A stretch of DNA of 64,000 bases from Holtermannia corniformis (GCA_001599935.1 BCIJ01000006.1:634405-698404); one strand, 5' to 3'. Shown: positions 35,642 to 47,714, counted from the stretch's first letter. Notes: a model not told the origin generated them from the letters alone. A program made the numbers and translations.

Positions 35642-37483
35642 ATGCACCCTCTCGTCTTCGTCGTCTGCGTAGTAGCTCTCATCATCGCTGTACGGCTCAT
35701 CAGGCGCACCCTCCTTCAGCGACAGAACCCAATCCTCCCGCTCACATATCACCCGCTATCGAAACCCGGCCAGCGGTCAAACTGGGGATGGAGTGTCAGC
35801 AAGACCTCGGCGACAGTGTGGACGACAGCATGCAATGAGTGGCCAAGTCGAGCTGTGCAAAAGCTCGGATGGGGGACTGCGAAGCGGTTCGCTGGATTAG
35901 TCTATGGTGCCGGCGTCTGGGTGGGATTCGCGGGCATGATCATCGCTTGCGTCGGGCTCGTGTTGGCAATGGTCGATATCTGGCTTTCGATCATCAAGAC
36001 GATCACTGAGACTGAAATCAACGCGCTGTCAGAGGCTGCATCGAGTGTCTCGTCACCGAATCCTGCAACGGCGACGTCTGTGCTCGAGCCGATTGTGAGT
36101 CTGTGCGCCCAGGTGATCGCTTCAGCTGAGCAGGCGCAGATCCCTGGTCTGACTCGACCGTTATCCCATCTACCAGTACTAGTGGTCGCTCTGCTACTCA
36201 ACCAAGCCATACACGAAGCCGGTCATGTCTTTTCAGCGGCGCTGTACGTCCGATCCCGCACGAGGTCACTAGAGTAAGCTGATAGCTCCCCAGAGATGGT
36301 GTTGGCCTATCCCAGGTCTCGATTGGTCTCCTCGGATTCGTGATGCCCGCTGCGACCGTCACGTTCCACGAAGAGGATCTCGAAGGGCTCGATGCGTGAG
36401 TCGCATTGTTGCGAGAGCTCGGCGCTCAACACTCTTCCAGTCGAGCAACCATGCGGCTCGCCTCATCCGGGCCATTGCACAACTTCATTACCTGGCTAGT
36501 GATGCTTGGCCTGCTTGGCTCCGGACTGCATCAGAGTCTCACAGAGGACGTGAGTCGAAGAGGGCTGTATGTCGACACCATCCGGCAGGTCCGTTGCTTC
36601 CCACATCCTACAACCGCTGAGCGTACCAACTGTCTGTCATAGGGCTCGGACCTGCGTCACCATCTACCGGACTTCACTCTGATCACTCAACTTGATGAAT
36701 TCAAGTTGCGAACCGATATAGCCCGGTCGCTGCAAATGTCGTGGGACGAGCACTTGCTCCAGGCGCCTTCTGTGCAGGATGCATCGTTCTGTGTAGATCC
36801 TCTCGTTTGGGCAGGTAAGCCCATGAACCTAAATGGCCGCACACAATGCTGATACCTTGGTAGACGCGAGCAACACAAGTAACTGCCCCGACGAATCATT
36901 CGTCGAAGTCGAAGTGAGCAGCACCGCTGCTGTCTCACCACGATGTCTCCCAGCTAGCGTCACAAATATCGGCAACCCTTGCCCATGTCAAGGCCAAGAC
37001 ATCTGCGTCAAATTGCTTCGCCCACGCCCGGTAATCACCCACATCGTATGGGAGCACCTCGACGACCCATCTCTCAACGGCTCGATCACATGGGAGGGCG
37101 ATCGGCGAGCGCTGTGGCGAGATCTGCAGGTCTCGGTCAGAGCACCGAGGCGACCGAGATGGCCGTGTCACTGGTTGTTGCTGTTCTGCAAGTAGGTTGA
37201 ACGCACCACTTGGTTCCGAGCTGATCCGCACAGTTACTTGTCGACGATGAGCATTTCTCTTGCCTTGTTCAACCTGTTGCCGTTCCCCCACTCGGATGGC
37301 TCTCAGCTCCTCTCTGCACTTTTGCATCCGCCACTCACAACGGCCGACGACTTGGAGACTGGCAAGTCGAAAAGATCTGTTGGCAGTGGGCGCTTGATTT
37401 CGACGAGGATGACCGAATGGGCGATTGCTGGAACAGCCGTGTGCTTTGCACTAGGGCAGTGTACATTGGCAGTGATCTCCTAG
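35642..37483 (+). CDS. Site-2 protease, M50B intramembrane zinc metalloprotease
   Basis: Intramembrane protease of the S2P family, which releases membrane-bound transcription factors such as SREBP. The start at 35642 (MHPLVFVVCVVALIIAVRL) gives an N-terminal membrane helix. Several more helices follow. The zinc-binding motif is HEAGH in LNQAIHEAGHVFSAAL. A conserved ASSGPLHNFITWLVM helix and a lumenal Cys-rich segment come next (NCPDESF; CPCQGQDICVKLL). The third ligand Asp is in NLLPFPHSDGSQLLSAL. A final membrane helix ends GQCTLAVIS at 37483. At least six short introns. The Cys-rich lumenal loop is typical of eukaryotic S2P. Its stop lies 48 bp from that of the convergent OPT gene. Confidence 0.87.
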
Positions 37484-37531
37484 CATTGTGACTTATTGTA
37501 TCGATACAGCATGAATTGCCTCACCCAATGC

Positions 37532-40375
37532 TTAGCAACCTCCGCCACAGTAGCCCCCACCACCCAAGCTACAGCCAAAACAGCTAAAGCTCTTGTACCC
37601 AGCACTGGTCATGGCCAGGGTAACGATGCTGAAGACGCCCTCGCCGAGCACAAAGCCTGAAGCGATGACGATCATGAACAGTGGTGTCTCGCCACCTCGA
37701 GCCGTGCGGTACGCTACGTAGCCGCCAATCAGTCTGGCCAGGCTAAAGCTAGGCGAGTTGAGGAAACCGATCGCGAAAGCGATGCCGGATGGCAGGTACT
37801 TGACGATGGTTTGCTGACGTGCCGACAGGGGTAGTTGAGCCTTGAAAGCTCGAAGGAACGAGTTGACCGAGAAGATGATGCCAAAGCCGACCATGAAATG
37901 AACGCTCTTGGGCGGCAAATGACCGTTGTTGAGCAATCGGGCAAGGTTGAGCCTGAAAGGAATGAGACAGGCGAGAACTGAATGCAAAGCACGTACCAGA
38001 TCGCAGCTGTCGGCACGCGGAACTCTGGGCCGGGAATCGTATACACGCTGGTGTACATTTTGTACGCTGCAGTCGAAACGAAGACCGACGCCAGACTGCC
38101 AATCATCTGACCATAGAATTGGGATCGAGGTGATGCCTTCAAAAGGGCTCCCGTCTTCAAGTCTTGCATCAAGTCGCCCGCTCTAAGGTGATTATCAGCG
38201 ATGTGACTACCTCTCTGGTGTCCGCAACTCACTGCTGGGCCCCGGCCTGAGCCACCACGGTCAGCATGAAACCGAACGAAAGACAGCAAAAGTGATCTTA
38301 CCTCGGCAACGCCACCAGCAATGATGTTGGCAACAACGTTGCCCGGCTGCAGGACAGCAAAGAGCAGTTGACTGATCTTGCCAATCCCAGAGACCTGGAG
38401 CAATTTGATTAGCTCGGCGCCTCAAAGTACTGCATGAGAACACGCACCGGGTTCAAGTCTGTTTCACCCAGTGCCCGTACTCCGAGCAGACTCAGCACAC
38501 TCGCAAGCACGAGACCGATTGCTGTCGCCCAAGGCTTTATTCCCTCGTTACCAAAGACTGCCCAAACAAGCGCAACGCCAAGCACCGCACTCGCCGACAA
38601 CCCAATCCAGACCCACGACATGGGCACGAGACGCTCTGGCGGCTCCGTTTCGGCGTCCTCTGGGTCCTCATCCAGCTCTCGTGGGTCAAAGTAGTCGTCA
38701 TCGGCGGTGGAGTGCCGGGGTGAAGTCGGAGCTTGAAAGACTTTGGGTCCAGATGAACGCTGACGATGACGGAGCAGGAGGGTCAGTGCGTAAGAGAGAG
38801 CGATGGGCAGTAGGGAAATGATCGATTCAGCAATCATGATGGCCAACGCTACCCAGAGCTGGAGGCGTGATCAGTCGACGCAGTGTCAAACGAAACGTAC
38901 GATCCAGCCGCGGGAGCCATCGACCGAATCGGACACTGGAGCCGGCGCCCAGCCTGCATGCTTGGCCAAAGGCGAAAGGATGGCCCAGCCGGTCAGCATG
39001 CCGGCGTTCATGGCTACGGTGACAGGAAAGCCCATGATGATGCCTTGGTAAGACTGTCAGCCTTCGATTCTGCGAGGATGAACCACGCACCCTGTCCAAC
39101 GTAGGAAAGTGACGGCGTGAACCTGCCAGTCAAGGTATGCACAATGATAGCCAACCGGCTTACCACCACATCCAGTCCGCAGCAAGGCTGGTACCGAAAG
39201 GCAAGCCAAAGATGTCAAAGACAGGCAGCGCAAAGACCACCGGAAAGAAAAAGCCCAACAGCTGTCGGGAACAATCAGCACTATTGACACGTTCAAAAAA
39301 GGCGTACCGTCATGCACCCGCTCGCAACAAAACTCCAAGCGAGTGCCGCCCAGCTCGAGTTCCCCATAGCCTGCTCTCGGATTTCTCCGTGGCCTGCAAT
39401 CTCGTACTCGTCACTGACACGAGGCAGCGACGTTGAGCGTGACGATCGTGCAACGGCTTCATAGCCTCGTCCCCGGGCACTGGCGGTCGAGGTTGCATGA
39501 GTGATGGGCTCGGTGCGGTGCAGCAAAGCAATGAGCTGCGCCGTTGCGGCTGAGCAGTTTAGCATATGTTGCAGGTCGTTGAATGGTTATTACTCACTGC
39601 CAGAAGGGAAAACCAATTTCTCCTTGACAATCTACACGGAGCATGAGTTGAAGCAGTTGTACTGACGAAGCCACCTACCACTTGACGGCGCAGTGGAGCT
39701 GCAAGGAATACACTATTCGTTATAAGCGGGATGAATGTCCAAGGACAAGTACCCACCCGAAGAACGCCACTACGGAACATGTCAGCTCAACTCACTTGCC
39801 GCCGCTTGACTCGCCAGCCATGCACCATCCAACCAGCGACGTCCAGTTGAGGATGATAGGGCCTTGACCGTCGAGCCGCTCACTGAGCTGTTCCAGAGCC
39901 GGGATGATGCCCACGAGACCAGCCGCCAGCGGCATGGTACCTGTTGCCACCGCGGTGGTTTGTAACACGACATTCTCTTGCGGCGTCAACGGATTTGCCT
40001 TTGAGAAGAACATGGGGCATAGCGGGATGACTTTGAACACCGCGAAGCCAATCAGAGCGGATTGTAGCGACATCATAGAGATCCAGCCAGTCTGCGTCGT
40101 GAGCTACAACTCGAACGACTGCACAACGTACCTGCAGGCCAAAGTAGATGTTTGTCATGCAAAGGACGACCCCGACCAGTAGACCGACTGCGACTGCCCG
40201 GAATGTGAAGTCGCCATTGACCGTATCCCTCTCCTCGTACATGTCTGCCTCGTCGTCCAATCCCCTGATGTCGATGTCGTCCACATCGCTGAACCGCACC
40301 GGGGAGCTGTGTACCGGTCATGTCAGGAGCCGCAGCCGCAGTCACGCCACCTCGTTCTTACCTGACGCTGGCCAT
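37532..40375 (-). CDS. OPT-family oligopeptide/metal-chelate transporter
   Basis: Large polytopic transporter of the OPT superfamily, closest in style to yeast YGL114W. The spliced N-terminus is MASVSSPVRFSDVDDIDIRG, soluble and acidic. The first membrane segments read AVAVGLLVGVVLCMTNIYFG and QSALIGFAVFKVI. Motif regions include NVVLQTTAVATGTMPLAAGL, VFPSGTATAQLIALLH and GETDLNPVSGIGK, all standard OPT landmarks. A cytosolic acidic loop (DEDPEDAETEPPE) sits in the middle. The C-terminus ends with a Cys/Gly-rich tail (CFGCSLGGGGYCGGGC, stop 37532), which is unusual and might bind metal. At least eight short introns. Members carry peptides, glutathione or iron chelates; the substrate here is unknown. 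Confidence 0.87.
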
Positions 40376-40601
40376 GCTGTGTACTTGCTCGCTGTCTATA
40401 TACACTTTGAGCCTGCGGTCGCCATGCCTTGGTACGTGTTGACCGGAGATGCACTTCGCTCTGCAACCCCTTCGGCTAGACCCGAGCAGAGTGCAAGTGG
40501 CGATTTACGAGCTTCACTCTGAACCAGCTCTTGATCGTTGACTCACACTTTGATAGCAAATTCTAGACAAATTATGCTACATCACAGCGTCCAAAGGAAC
40601 C

Positions 40602-42403
40602 TCATCTAGCCATGCCACCCCCGTGACGCTGCGGCACCGGCGGAATCTCCTCATCCTCCATGTCCAAGTCAGGATTGGTGACATGGTATTTTGAGTATAC
40701 CGAGTCAGTTGCCATTGTCGTCCTTGCTCCACGACCATCGACTGCTGTCCCTGGGTCATACAGCGATGGCAATGTCCGCGTGGTTCGAGCACCAGCCCCC
40801 GGCTTGCCACTCATGACCGAGTAGTCATCGCTGTAGTAATCCTCGTCTTCGGTCCACGCCGTCATGCGCTGGCCACTGGCATCGCTACGCATCGTACTTC
40901 GATCAGGACCTGCCCGACCGGTTGGGCTAGGTGTGTACCCGTAGCTGACATGCCCATCGCGCATGCCGGGTGGTGGAGGGAGATTGGAGAGGTGAGGCGC
41001 AGGTGATGGTGTAAGGGATCGACCGTAGTTTTGACCAGGCGGCGGGTCGAAGGAGCTCGCACCTTTTGTTGTTCGTATATAGCCAGATCGTACTCTAGCA
41101 GGTGTCGAAGATCGCGAAAAGCCAGACATGAACCTGGACATCCGTTGTTTGGCGGGTGCCGGCGGTGCGGGACGGGGTTGCGCGAATGACGCGGGGAGGT
41201 TCAGCAGTTCCGTCTGACGCAGCTTTTGCTTGTCTCTATCGCTGTCCGTCGAGGAGTACGATTGGCGCGAGCCGAAGCCAAAGCCATCGAGGAACGACTT
41301 GTGCATGTTGCGACCGCTGCCATCGTCCGAGTGGGCTGGTTGCGGACTCGAGACATCGGCACGACTGACGGTCTCCCGATCACCTCCTCGGAAAAACTTC
41401 ATCGCGAGTATGCCGATCGCGATGAGAACGACAAGACCGCCGGCGACACCGCCGATTATGGCGCCGACATTTGATTTCTTGCCTTCGGTCTGCGTATCCG
41501 TATCTGCTTCTGCACTGTCACCAGTTGTAGTTGCTGCCGCCACCGACGCTGTTCCCGCTGCAGAGGTCGTTGCCGCCTTGCCGGTGTTGGACCCACTTGT
41601 TTTCGTAGCCGCCGGCGCCCCAGTTGAGATATCGGAAGGAAACGCGCGACTGATCGTAGACGTGTATGTTTGAGTCGGGAATGCCGAATAGGCCGACGCG
41701 CTCTGTGATGCAGCCGCTAAATACGCGTGAGCCTGCACAGCGACGGCAATTTCCGAGAACCTACCAGCATTCCATGTGCCACCTGTGACAGGCGCCCAAG
41801 CAAACGGGGGTATGGAGACTTGTGTCTCGGTGAACCCCAAGCTAGGTTTGGAGTCAGAAGACTCGACAAGCAAGCAAGACAGACGCACCCATCGGTGCCG
41901 TATGTTTGGCCACAGCTGCTCTTCCAACTTTGCGCGTCAACTTTCTGATCTCCAACTTGGCACCACGCGCATGCCGCCTATCGCCCCAAATCAGCATACT
42001 GAGTTCTGAGCATACGAATAACTGACCATCAAATTGAAAGCAATATCGTTACAACTGCATTGTGTGGCAAGGTTCCCGGACGGCGGGTTGTAGCTCCACG
42101 TCGCGTCCTCCAAAGCAGGGACGTTGACCACGCTTTGCAGGCAGAGGTACTGTAGTCGAGACCACACCGCACTGTGACATGTCAATGTTATCACTTGTTA
42201 CTTGCTAGTGACACCCACCAAGGCGAATCACCGGCATCATTGAAGACCCAAGCAGTTGTCGAGTTTGAAACACATTTTCCTTCGGTATACTGTGCCGTAG
42301 CGACACCAATTCCTTCTGAGAACGCCAAGAGCAGACCGCCAACCAGCAGCGGTCGCCCCAAATGGCTATAGCATTGTCGATGCAGCCGCCGTCGCGGCGA
42401 CAT
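40602..42403 (-). CDS. Single-pass membrane protein with Cys-rich ectodomain
   Basis: I do not recognise a named family. The start at 42403 (MSPRRRLHRQCYSHLGRP) leads to a signal-anchor-like stretch LLVGGLLLAFSEGIGVATAQ. The ectodomain contains CVSNSTTAW, LCLQSVVNV, QCSCNDIAFNLM and further Cys (AWCQVG; SSCGQTYGTDG), which suggests paired disulfides. A Ser/Thr/Ala-rich stalk likely to be O-glycosylated follows, then one membrane helix IIGGVAGGLVVLIAIGILAM. The cytosolic tail of about 250 residues is rich in Ser, Pro and Tyr (DEDYYSDDYSVM) and ends HGGGMAR. The layout resembles fungal cell-wall stress sensors or basidiomycete-specific surface proteins, but no WSC signature is evident. Three or four introns lie in the ectodomain. 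Confidence 0.7.
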
Positions 42404-42842
42404 GGCCCAGGGTGGTGTGGTGTGGTTACTGACTCTTGAGAGCTGGCCTCAGCGTACAAGGCAACGAGTGTGTCAGTATCCATGGAGCTCCTTTGCGGCG
42501 TTCTCGTCCTTTGTTGCGAAGGCGCAATCACGTCGCACTGAGGACATCCTTTGGCAGAGTCACTCTTCGCAGACGGCGCTTAAGTTTAGCGATACGTTGG
42601 CGGCAGGAGACGGCGCGCGATGACATGACATGCATGAGGTATGCGAGGCCATCCATTTGACCGTAGTGATGAAAATGGTCCATCACGGGCGTCCACCCGT
42701 AGGCAAACGGCTTAGACGCGAAGCACTGTCATGTGATGCCGTCTAGAAAATCAGCCAAGACCGCGTTGCAGCATCAGCAAGCGGTTACTCACCCGTGTAA
42801 CCAATCGGCCCGCGTGCTCTGCTTTTCACACCGTGGTCTACC
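42404..42842. other. Intergenic region without a recognised gene
   Basis: 439 bp between the start of the membrane-protein gene and the stop of the DUF4604 gene, both minus strand. Nothing recognisable besides the likely promoter of the former. Confidence 0.5.
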
Positions 42843-43468
42843 TCATTCGTCCTCCCCGAAACTGAGCATTCCCTTTGCTTTCTTATTTTGCTTCTTCCGC
42901 TTGACTTGTGCATCCTTCTTCTCAGCCTCTGCTTCAGCCAGAGCAGCTTTCCTCTTTGCTAGTGGACCCTGTACACTGGGTTTGTTCATCGGCGGCACGT
43001 CCACGGCCTTGACTGCCGGTTTGGATTCGGGTGATGGAGGCTTGACGGTCTCTTTTGAGGGTAGTGGTGGCAAACCAGCAGCTGGACGATATGTCAGATG
43101 GCATTGTAAGCAAGCCGCCCGGTAGACGTACCCTTGCGGCGCTCAGCTTCTAGTTCCTCCTTGGTCAAGTGCTTGCCCTCTTTCAGCACAACCACTTGTG
43201 GTCCATCATCCCCCTTGCCACCACCATATTTCAAGTCCCATTCGTCCTCTTCGACGTCACCATCCTTTTCGCCACCTTCGTCATCAGAGCCGCCCGCCCA
43301 CCTCCCGTCTTTGGGACGCGACGGCAGTGCTTCTCGGCCAGGATGAGCACCCGAGCGTGGTTCCTCTTTCGGTTGGCCGTAATTCTGCAAGAAGGACGGT
43401 TTGTTGGCAGTGTATTCTATCTTGTTCACCCGCTTCCCTCCCGATTCTTTCAACTTGCGACCGGACAT
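42843..43468 (-). CDS. DUF4604 / KIAA1143-like protein
   Basis: Small hydrophilic nuclear-type protein. The start at 43468 gives MSGRKLKESGGKRVNKIEYT. It has the family hallmarks: an N-terminal block with KPSFLQNYG, a central acidic stretch ending PQVVVLKEGKHLTKEEL, and a Lys-rich C-terminus that ends MLSFGEDE. The same PQVVVLK and LSF-acid ends occur in human KIAA1143. One intron lies after the codons for EAERRK. Length is about 180 residues. Function of the family is not established. Confidence 0.72.
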
Positions 43469-43952
43469 GTCGTATATCCAGTCGATCACACAGAGACTGG
43501 ACGAAGCGTCCTTTGAATCCAGCCAGTGGGTATCACGTGATGTCTGTGCGTATGTTTCTTGCTGCCCGAGCGTCATCAAGAACATCAGTAACCGTAGGCT
43601 ACGTTATCGCTCAGTCACGATATCACACGGCTCACTGGGCTGATGCAGTTATTTTTCGCAGATCACACTGTGATCACATTTCAAGGCAAGCACGAACAGC
43701 CATGAAGGTCAAATCTCTCTGTCATCAAGTACAGCTAGTCAGCTGGGAAAGATGAACTCAATCACATATATGTATGTAGTAGAATGAAAGAAGTACTCTT
43801 GTTGCCGAAGAACGCCGAGCGTCGTCTTTCTTGTTACTGGTCGTAACCATCAGCGCGATCACGGCATGCGCATGCGCTTTCGGCTTTGTCGGCATTCAAC
43901 CTGGCCGATCTCGCATGAAGTCAACGAAACCCAGTAGTCATGAGTGCAGTTG
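43469..43952. other. Divergent intergenic region
   Basis: 484 bp between the divergent starts of the DUF4604 gene and the methyltransferase gene. It is more AT-rich around 43600-43800. Nothing I can name. Confidence 0.5.
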
Positions 43953-45114
43953 ATGGCCATGGCTAGCTTTGCAAACAAGACTTTCAATACTGCAGCGTAT
44001 CTAGCGCACCGACCGTCAGTGAGACCAGCATTCAGATCAGACGCTGACTGACGACTAGCTCGTATCCGGCTCGGGTGTATGAACTCATATCTCAGTATCA
44101 TGCGTCAAACGGTGGGACATTCGGCCAAGCGCTAGACCTAGGATGCGGACCAGGTATGATTTGGTATTAATTGTTGTGATTCTGCTCATGTCAATAGGCT
44201 TCGTCGCCCTCGAGCTCGCGCAACGCTTTGGAGGCGTCACGGCTCTCGACCCAGCCGCCAAGATGATAGAAGTCGGTCTACAGCCGTCATCATCGATTCC
44301 CTCACACGGAGCACGGCATATCGACTACCGGGTGGGCAGCGCAGAGGATTTGCGCAGAGCGGGCATCGCCAACTCGAGCGTCGATCTTGTCACTGCCGGT
44401 TCGTGAGCTTTGACATATGCATCGAGACGGATGAGCTGACGTTGCATCAGGTCAAGCAGCCCACTGGTTCGACCACCGAGTTGCGTGGAAGGAGCTGCAT
44501 CGTATATTGAAGCCGGGCGGGTCGGTTGCGTACATTGTTAGTCATGAGCTCGATCAAAGGCATGAATGACTGAATGCGTATAGGCATACGCGGAAATGCA
44601 GTTTCCCAAGTACCCACACTTGAATCGCTTTATCACGCACCACTCGTCATCACCAGACGCACTGGGGCCATATTGGTCACAACCTGGTCGAGCAATCGTC
44701 GAAGGCTTGCTCGATTGTGTACCCTTCCCTATTCGACCCGACCACCCGAGATCCATTCACGCGGATGACTTCCCGGGCCCGGAGCGGATCGAGGAGCCAA
44801 GCGCAGCATGGCAGACCTCAAGTGTCCAAGCGTGGGACGCAGCATCGGCTGTGCGCATCAAGACAGCAACGGCAAGTAGTGAGAAGCCCTGGCTTATGAC
44901 AAAGACGCTTCGCTGGGAGAATCTTGAGGCGTACTTGCGGACGTGGAGCTCTTTGCATTCGTATAGCGAGACGCATCCTGAAGACACGGCACTTGGTCGG
45001 GAGGGGGACATTGTTGGGCGACTGGTAGGACGACTTCGAAAGGAGGTACAGGACGTCGATGAAATAGAGGTCGGGTGGCCTTTGGGATTACTCATGATCA
45101 AAAAAGCGAAGTGA
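43953..45114 (+). CDS. SAM-dependent methyltransferase, Tmt1/Crg1-like
   Basis: Class I methyltransferase. The start at 43953 (MAMASFANKTFNTAA) splices to SSYPARVYELISQYHASNGG. Motif I is ALDLGCGPGFVALELAQRFG, binding S-adenosylmethionine. Then ALDPAAKMIE (motif II), GSAEDL and SVDLVTAGQAAHWFDH, with WKELHRILKPGGSVAYI closing the core. A C-terminal substrate domain carries FPKYPHLNRFITHHSS. This order resembles yeast Tmt1 (trans-aconitate methyltransferase) and Crg1, which methylates cantharidin; the actual substrate is inferred only. Four exons. The first intron removes GTATCT..GACTAG between AA and SSYP. The gene stops at 45114, 68 bp from the RPF2 stop. Confidence 0.78.
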
Positions 45115-45182
45115 TGCAGATTTCCAAGGATACTGCGACGCATGCCACGTATACGCTATACATACAATGATGCGGGCCACCC

Positions 45183-46335
45183 CTAGTCCTCCGTGACATC
45201 CATCGCATCCGGAGCGCCGTGGCTCCCGCCCTGATTCCGGTCTTCCACGCGTGCCCGCTTCCGCTCTTCCCGATCGCCCTTGAGACCCTTCATCTTCCTC
45301 GCTTGCAACTTGGACAGATCCTGCTTGCCCAAGTGAATACGTCCCACGAGGTCTCCCATCTCGTCCGTCTCGACATTCTTGCGCTTCTTCCCGAGGCCCT
45401 TCTCGATATCACCCTTTGCAATCTTTGGCCGCTTCATGGCGTGCTTGAGCAGCTCTGGGTCGGGCGTCTGCAATCGGCGTAACGTAAGATCGATAGAGGG
45501 GCCCATCTCGGTGAGCTCGACGCGCGGGATGCGCGAGCCCGAGGCAAGGAGACGCAAGGTGTATACGCGGATGTGGACTTGAGGAAGAGGGGCGGGTATA
45601 TTGGGATCGGAAGAGGTCGTCATTGGTCCGGCAGTGACGCTCATAACGTGCTCGAGACCGGCGAGGGGAATCTCATCGACAGCATGGCCGTTGTAGAAGT
45701 CAAGGAGCAGTGACTTGAGCTGCATGTAGTGAGGGTGCGTGTCGAACAGATCCGAGTGGAACGCCATGAGTGGCCGGTGCCCTGGTGTTGACTTGGGTGT
45801 CTATCGTTTTGTCAGCTTGCACATATATCGAGCTGCTCGCAGGTAACTTACCCGGAACTCAGCCATGCCTTTGACCTCTTCAATACCCAGCTCAATCTGA
45901 TCCAACACGCGCCCATCGAACATCCGGGTGAACACGAGATCGTGTGGCCGCTTCTTGCTGTGCAGACCAGTCAAGAACAGGCTCGCGTCATTCTTTTGGC
46001 TGAAGAACTCGAGCGACGATGCATCCTCGAACGGGTGGATAGCGTTCTTCTTGGAGAAGTTGATCGCCGACGGTTGTTTGAGTGCGTACTAAGAGAGTAA
46101 GCGTTGCTCGACCTTGGCCAGCAACATACCAGATCCTTCAGAACAGTCTTGACCTTTTCGCTCGTCTGGTTTCCCCGCACAAAGATGGCCGTCTTCTCAT
46201 TCTCAACTGCCTTGGGCTCGCGCTCCTCCAGAGCCCGCTTGACGCGAGCGTTCTTAGGTTTGCTGCGAGATGTCAGTGATTATTGGGGTATACGTGACTC
46301 TTGAGCAGCACTCACATTGTCCTGAGCATCGACAT
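45183..46335 (-). CDS. RPF2: Ribosome biogenesis protein Rpf2 (Brix domain)
   Basis: Nucleolar factor that with Rrs1 recruits the 5S RNP to pre-60S particles. The spliced N-terminus is MSMLRTIKPKNARVKRALEE. The Brix domain runs from EKTAIFVRGNQTSEKVKTVL through SSLEFFSQKNDASLFLTGLH and DLVFTRMFDGRVLDQIELG to DFYNGHAVDEIPLAGLEHV. A basic C-terminal tail ends DAMDVTED at 45183. Length is about 320 residues, as expected. Introns are short. It is divergent from the UPF0303 gene. Confidence 0.93.
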
Positions 46336-46548
46336 GTTGGCGGTGAAGTCGATATGAACTGCGCAGGCCGCCCTCGATACCGACAGACAGGCATCAAGGC
46401 CAACTTCCAGAGATTTTGGATTATTTAATTAACAATATTTCACTTTATCCACTGGTACGGTCACATGAAGTACCCAGAGTCACGTGCTCGGGATCCGGCC
46501 CGAACTTGTGGCGACGCTGTTGCTTAGCAACGAGTCATCACAACTACC
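46336..46548. promoter_or_regulatory. Divergent promoter region RPF2/UPF0303
   Basis: 213 bp with an unusually AT-rich patch at about 46411-46446 (TGGATTATTTAATTAACAAT), unlike the GC-rich surroundings. It could be a nucleosome-free core of a two-way promoter. Confidence 0.5.
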
Positions 46549-47406
46549 ATGTCTGCACTGCAATCCGTCTCCAATCTCAGCCTCACCGATGCTTCGCTGC
46601 CAGCAATCCTCAAGGCGCACGAGGAGACGCTTCGCTTCTCCCACTTCAACGCCGATGTCGCTTACGAAGTCGGTTCGCTCATCCGCAAGAAGTTCCTCGA
46701 AACCTACTCGAGCGCCGATGTCGGCAAGCGTGCCATCGTGGTCATCATCAAGCTTTTCAACGACTTGACCTTGTTCACAGCTGTTGCCGGTGAAGCGCCC
46801 GCTGTCGGCCCCGATAATGTGTACGCTGCAGTTGTAAAGCTCGTAAAGGTCACGGTTGACTTTGGCAGGCTTTGGGCATCTGGCAAGTACAACGTTGTGA
46901 AGCGCTTTTCAAAGTCGACCTACCGTGTTGGCAGAGAGTCAGTTGCCCGATGTAGCTGTGTGCGTCGTCCGTCGCTCATTATGATACAGAATTGTCGTTC
47001 AGAAGAACTCCACGCCGGAGGCTAAGGGGCTAGTCTTCCCGGAGTATGTTGGGCACGGGGGCGGTATGTTCTGCTGATGCTCGTGACGTGAGATGGTTGA
47101 CGAATGTATGTAGGTTTCCCCATTTGGCTCGAGGTGAGTCGATTGCGTGCTTCAGAGAAAGCTGCGTCGCTGAAATTCGTGCTTAGAACAACCCCATTGC
47201 ACCACTTGGCGCTATCATTGTATCGGGCTTGGCTCAGCAAGACGACCACCAGGTATGTCTAGGGCTACGCGTTGAATTGCAATTGACTAACCTGTACGAT
47301 TCACGTAGCTCATTGTCAGTGGCCATAATGAGTTGCCAAAGACTTTCGCAACAACTAACGACTGGCGCAGGTGGACGCGCTATCGGAGTACCTTGGAAAG
47401 AAGTAG
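46549..47406 (+). CDS. UPF0303 / HbpS-GlcG-like protein (YBR137W type)
   Basis: Small alpha/beta protein of the UPF0303 family (yeast YBR137W; heme-degrading/HbpS-like fold). It starts MSALQSVSNLSLTDASLPAI. The core reads DVGKRAIVVIIKLFNDLTLF, then GPDNVLWASGKYNVVKRFSK and STYRVGR, then GGGFPIWLENNPIAPLGAII and VSGLAQQDDHQ, ending LIVDALSEYLGKK at 47406. Six introns. The first (46821-46868) is 48 nt, has no stop in frame and is a multiple of three, so retention would add 16 residues. The last intron carries the classic ACTAACGAC branch site and splits LI from VDAL. A decayed copy of the 3' half follows about 0.5 kb downstream. Confidence 0.75.
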
Positions 47407-47691
47407 ACCAATTGCGTATGATGCATACATATGCTGACCGTGCCTGAAGCCTGAACGGCAGTGAAGCTTGAGGTCGTCCATCTTAGTGACGGTGTGTACG
47501 TCGGCCGCGCCCGGACCGAGCGCGAATCAGTAACTGGCTGTGCAAGTAAGGATAACCACGACTGCAACAAGCAAAGTGCGTTGAAAATTCACCTGCTTTC
47601 GTAGCCGATCGCCCAATGGTATCTCTGAGGAGACGGCCGCTGGAGACTCGGCACGTCTAAGTGTCACTCAATTTGCATAGCAACATGTCCA

Positions 47692-47714
47692 GTGATTTTG
47701 CAATCTAAAATCAC
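47692..47714. repeat. Perfect inverted repeat, 8-bp stem and 7-nt loop
   Basis: GTGATTTT and AAAATCAC flank the loop GCAATCT. It could form a small hairpin in RNA or be a palindromic protein site. Confidence 0.75.
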
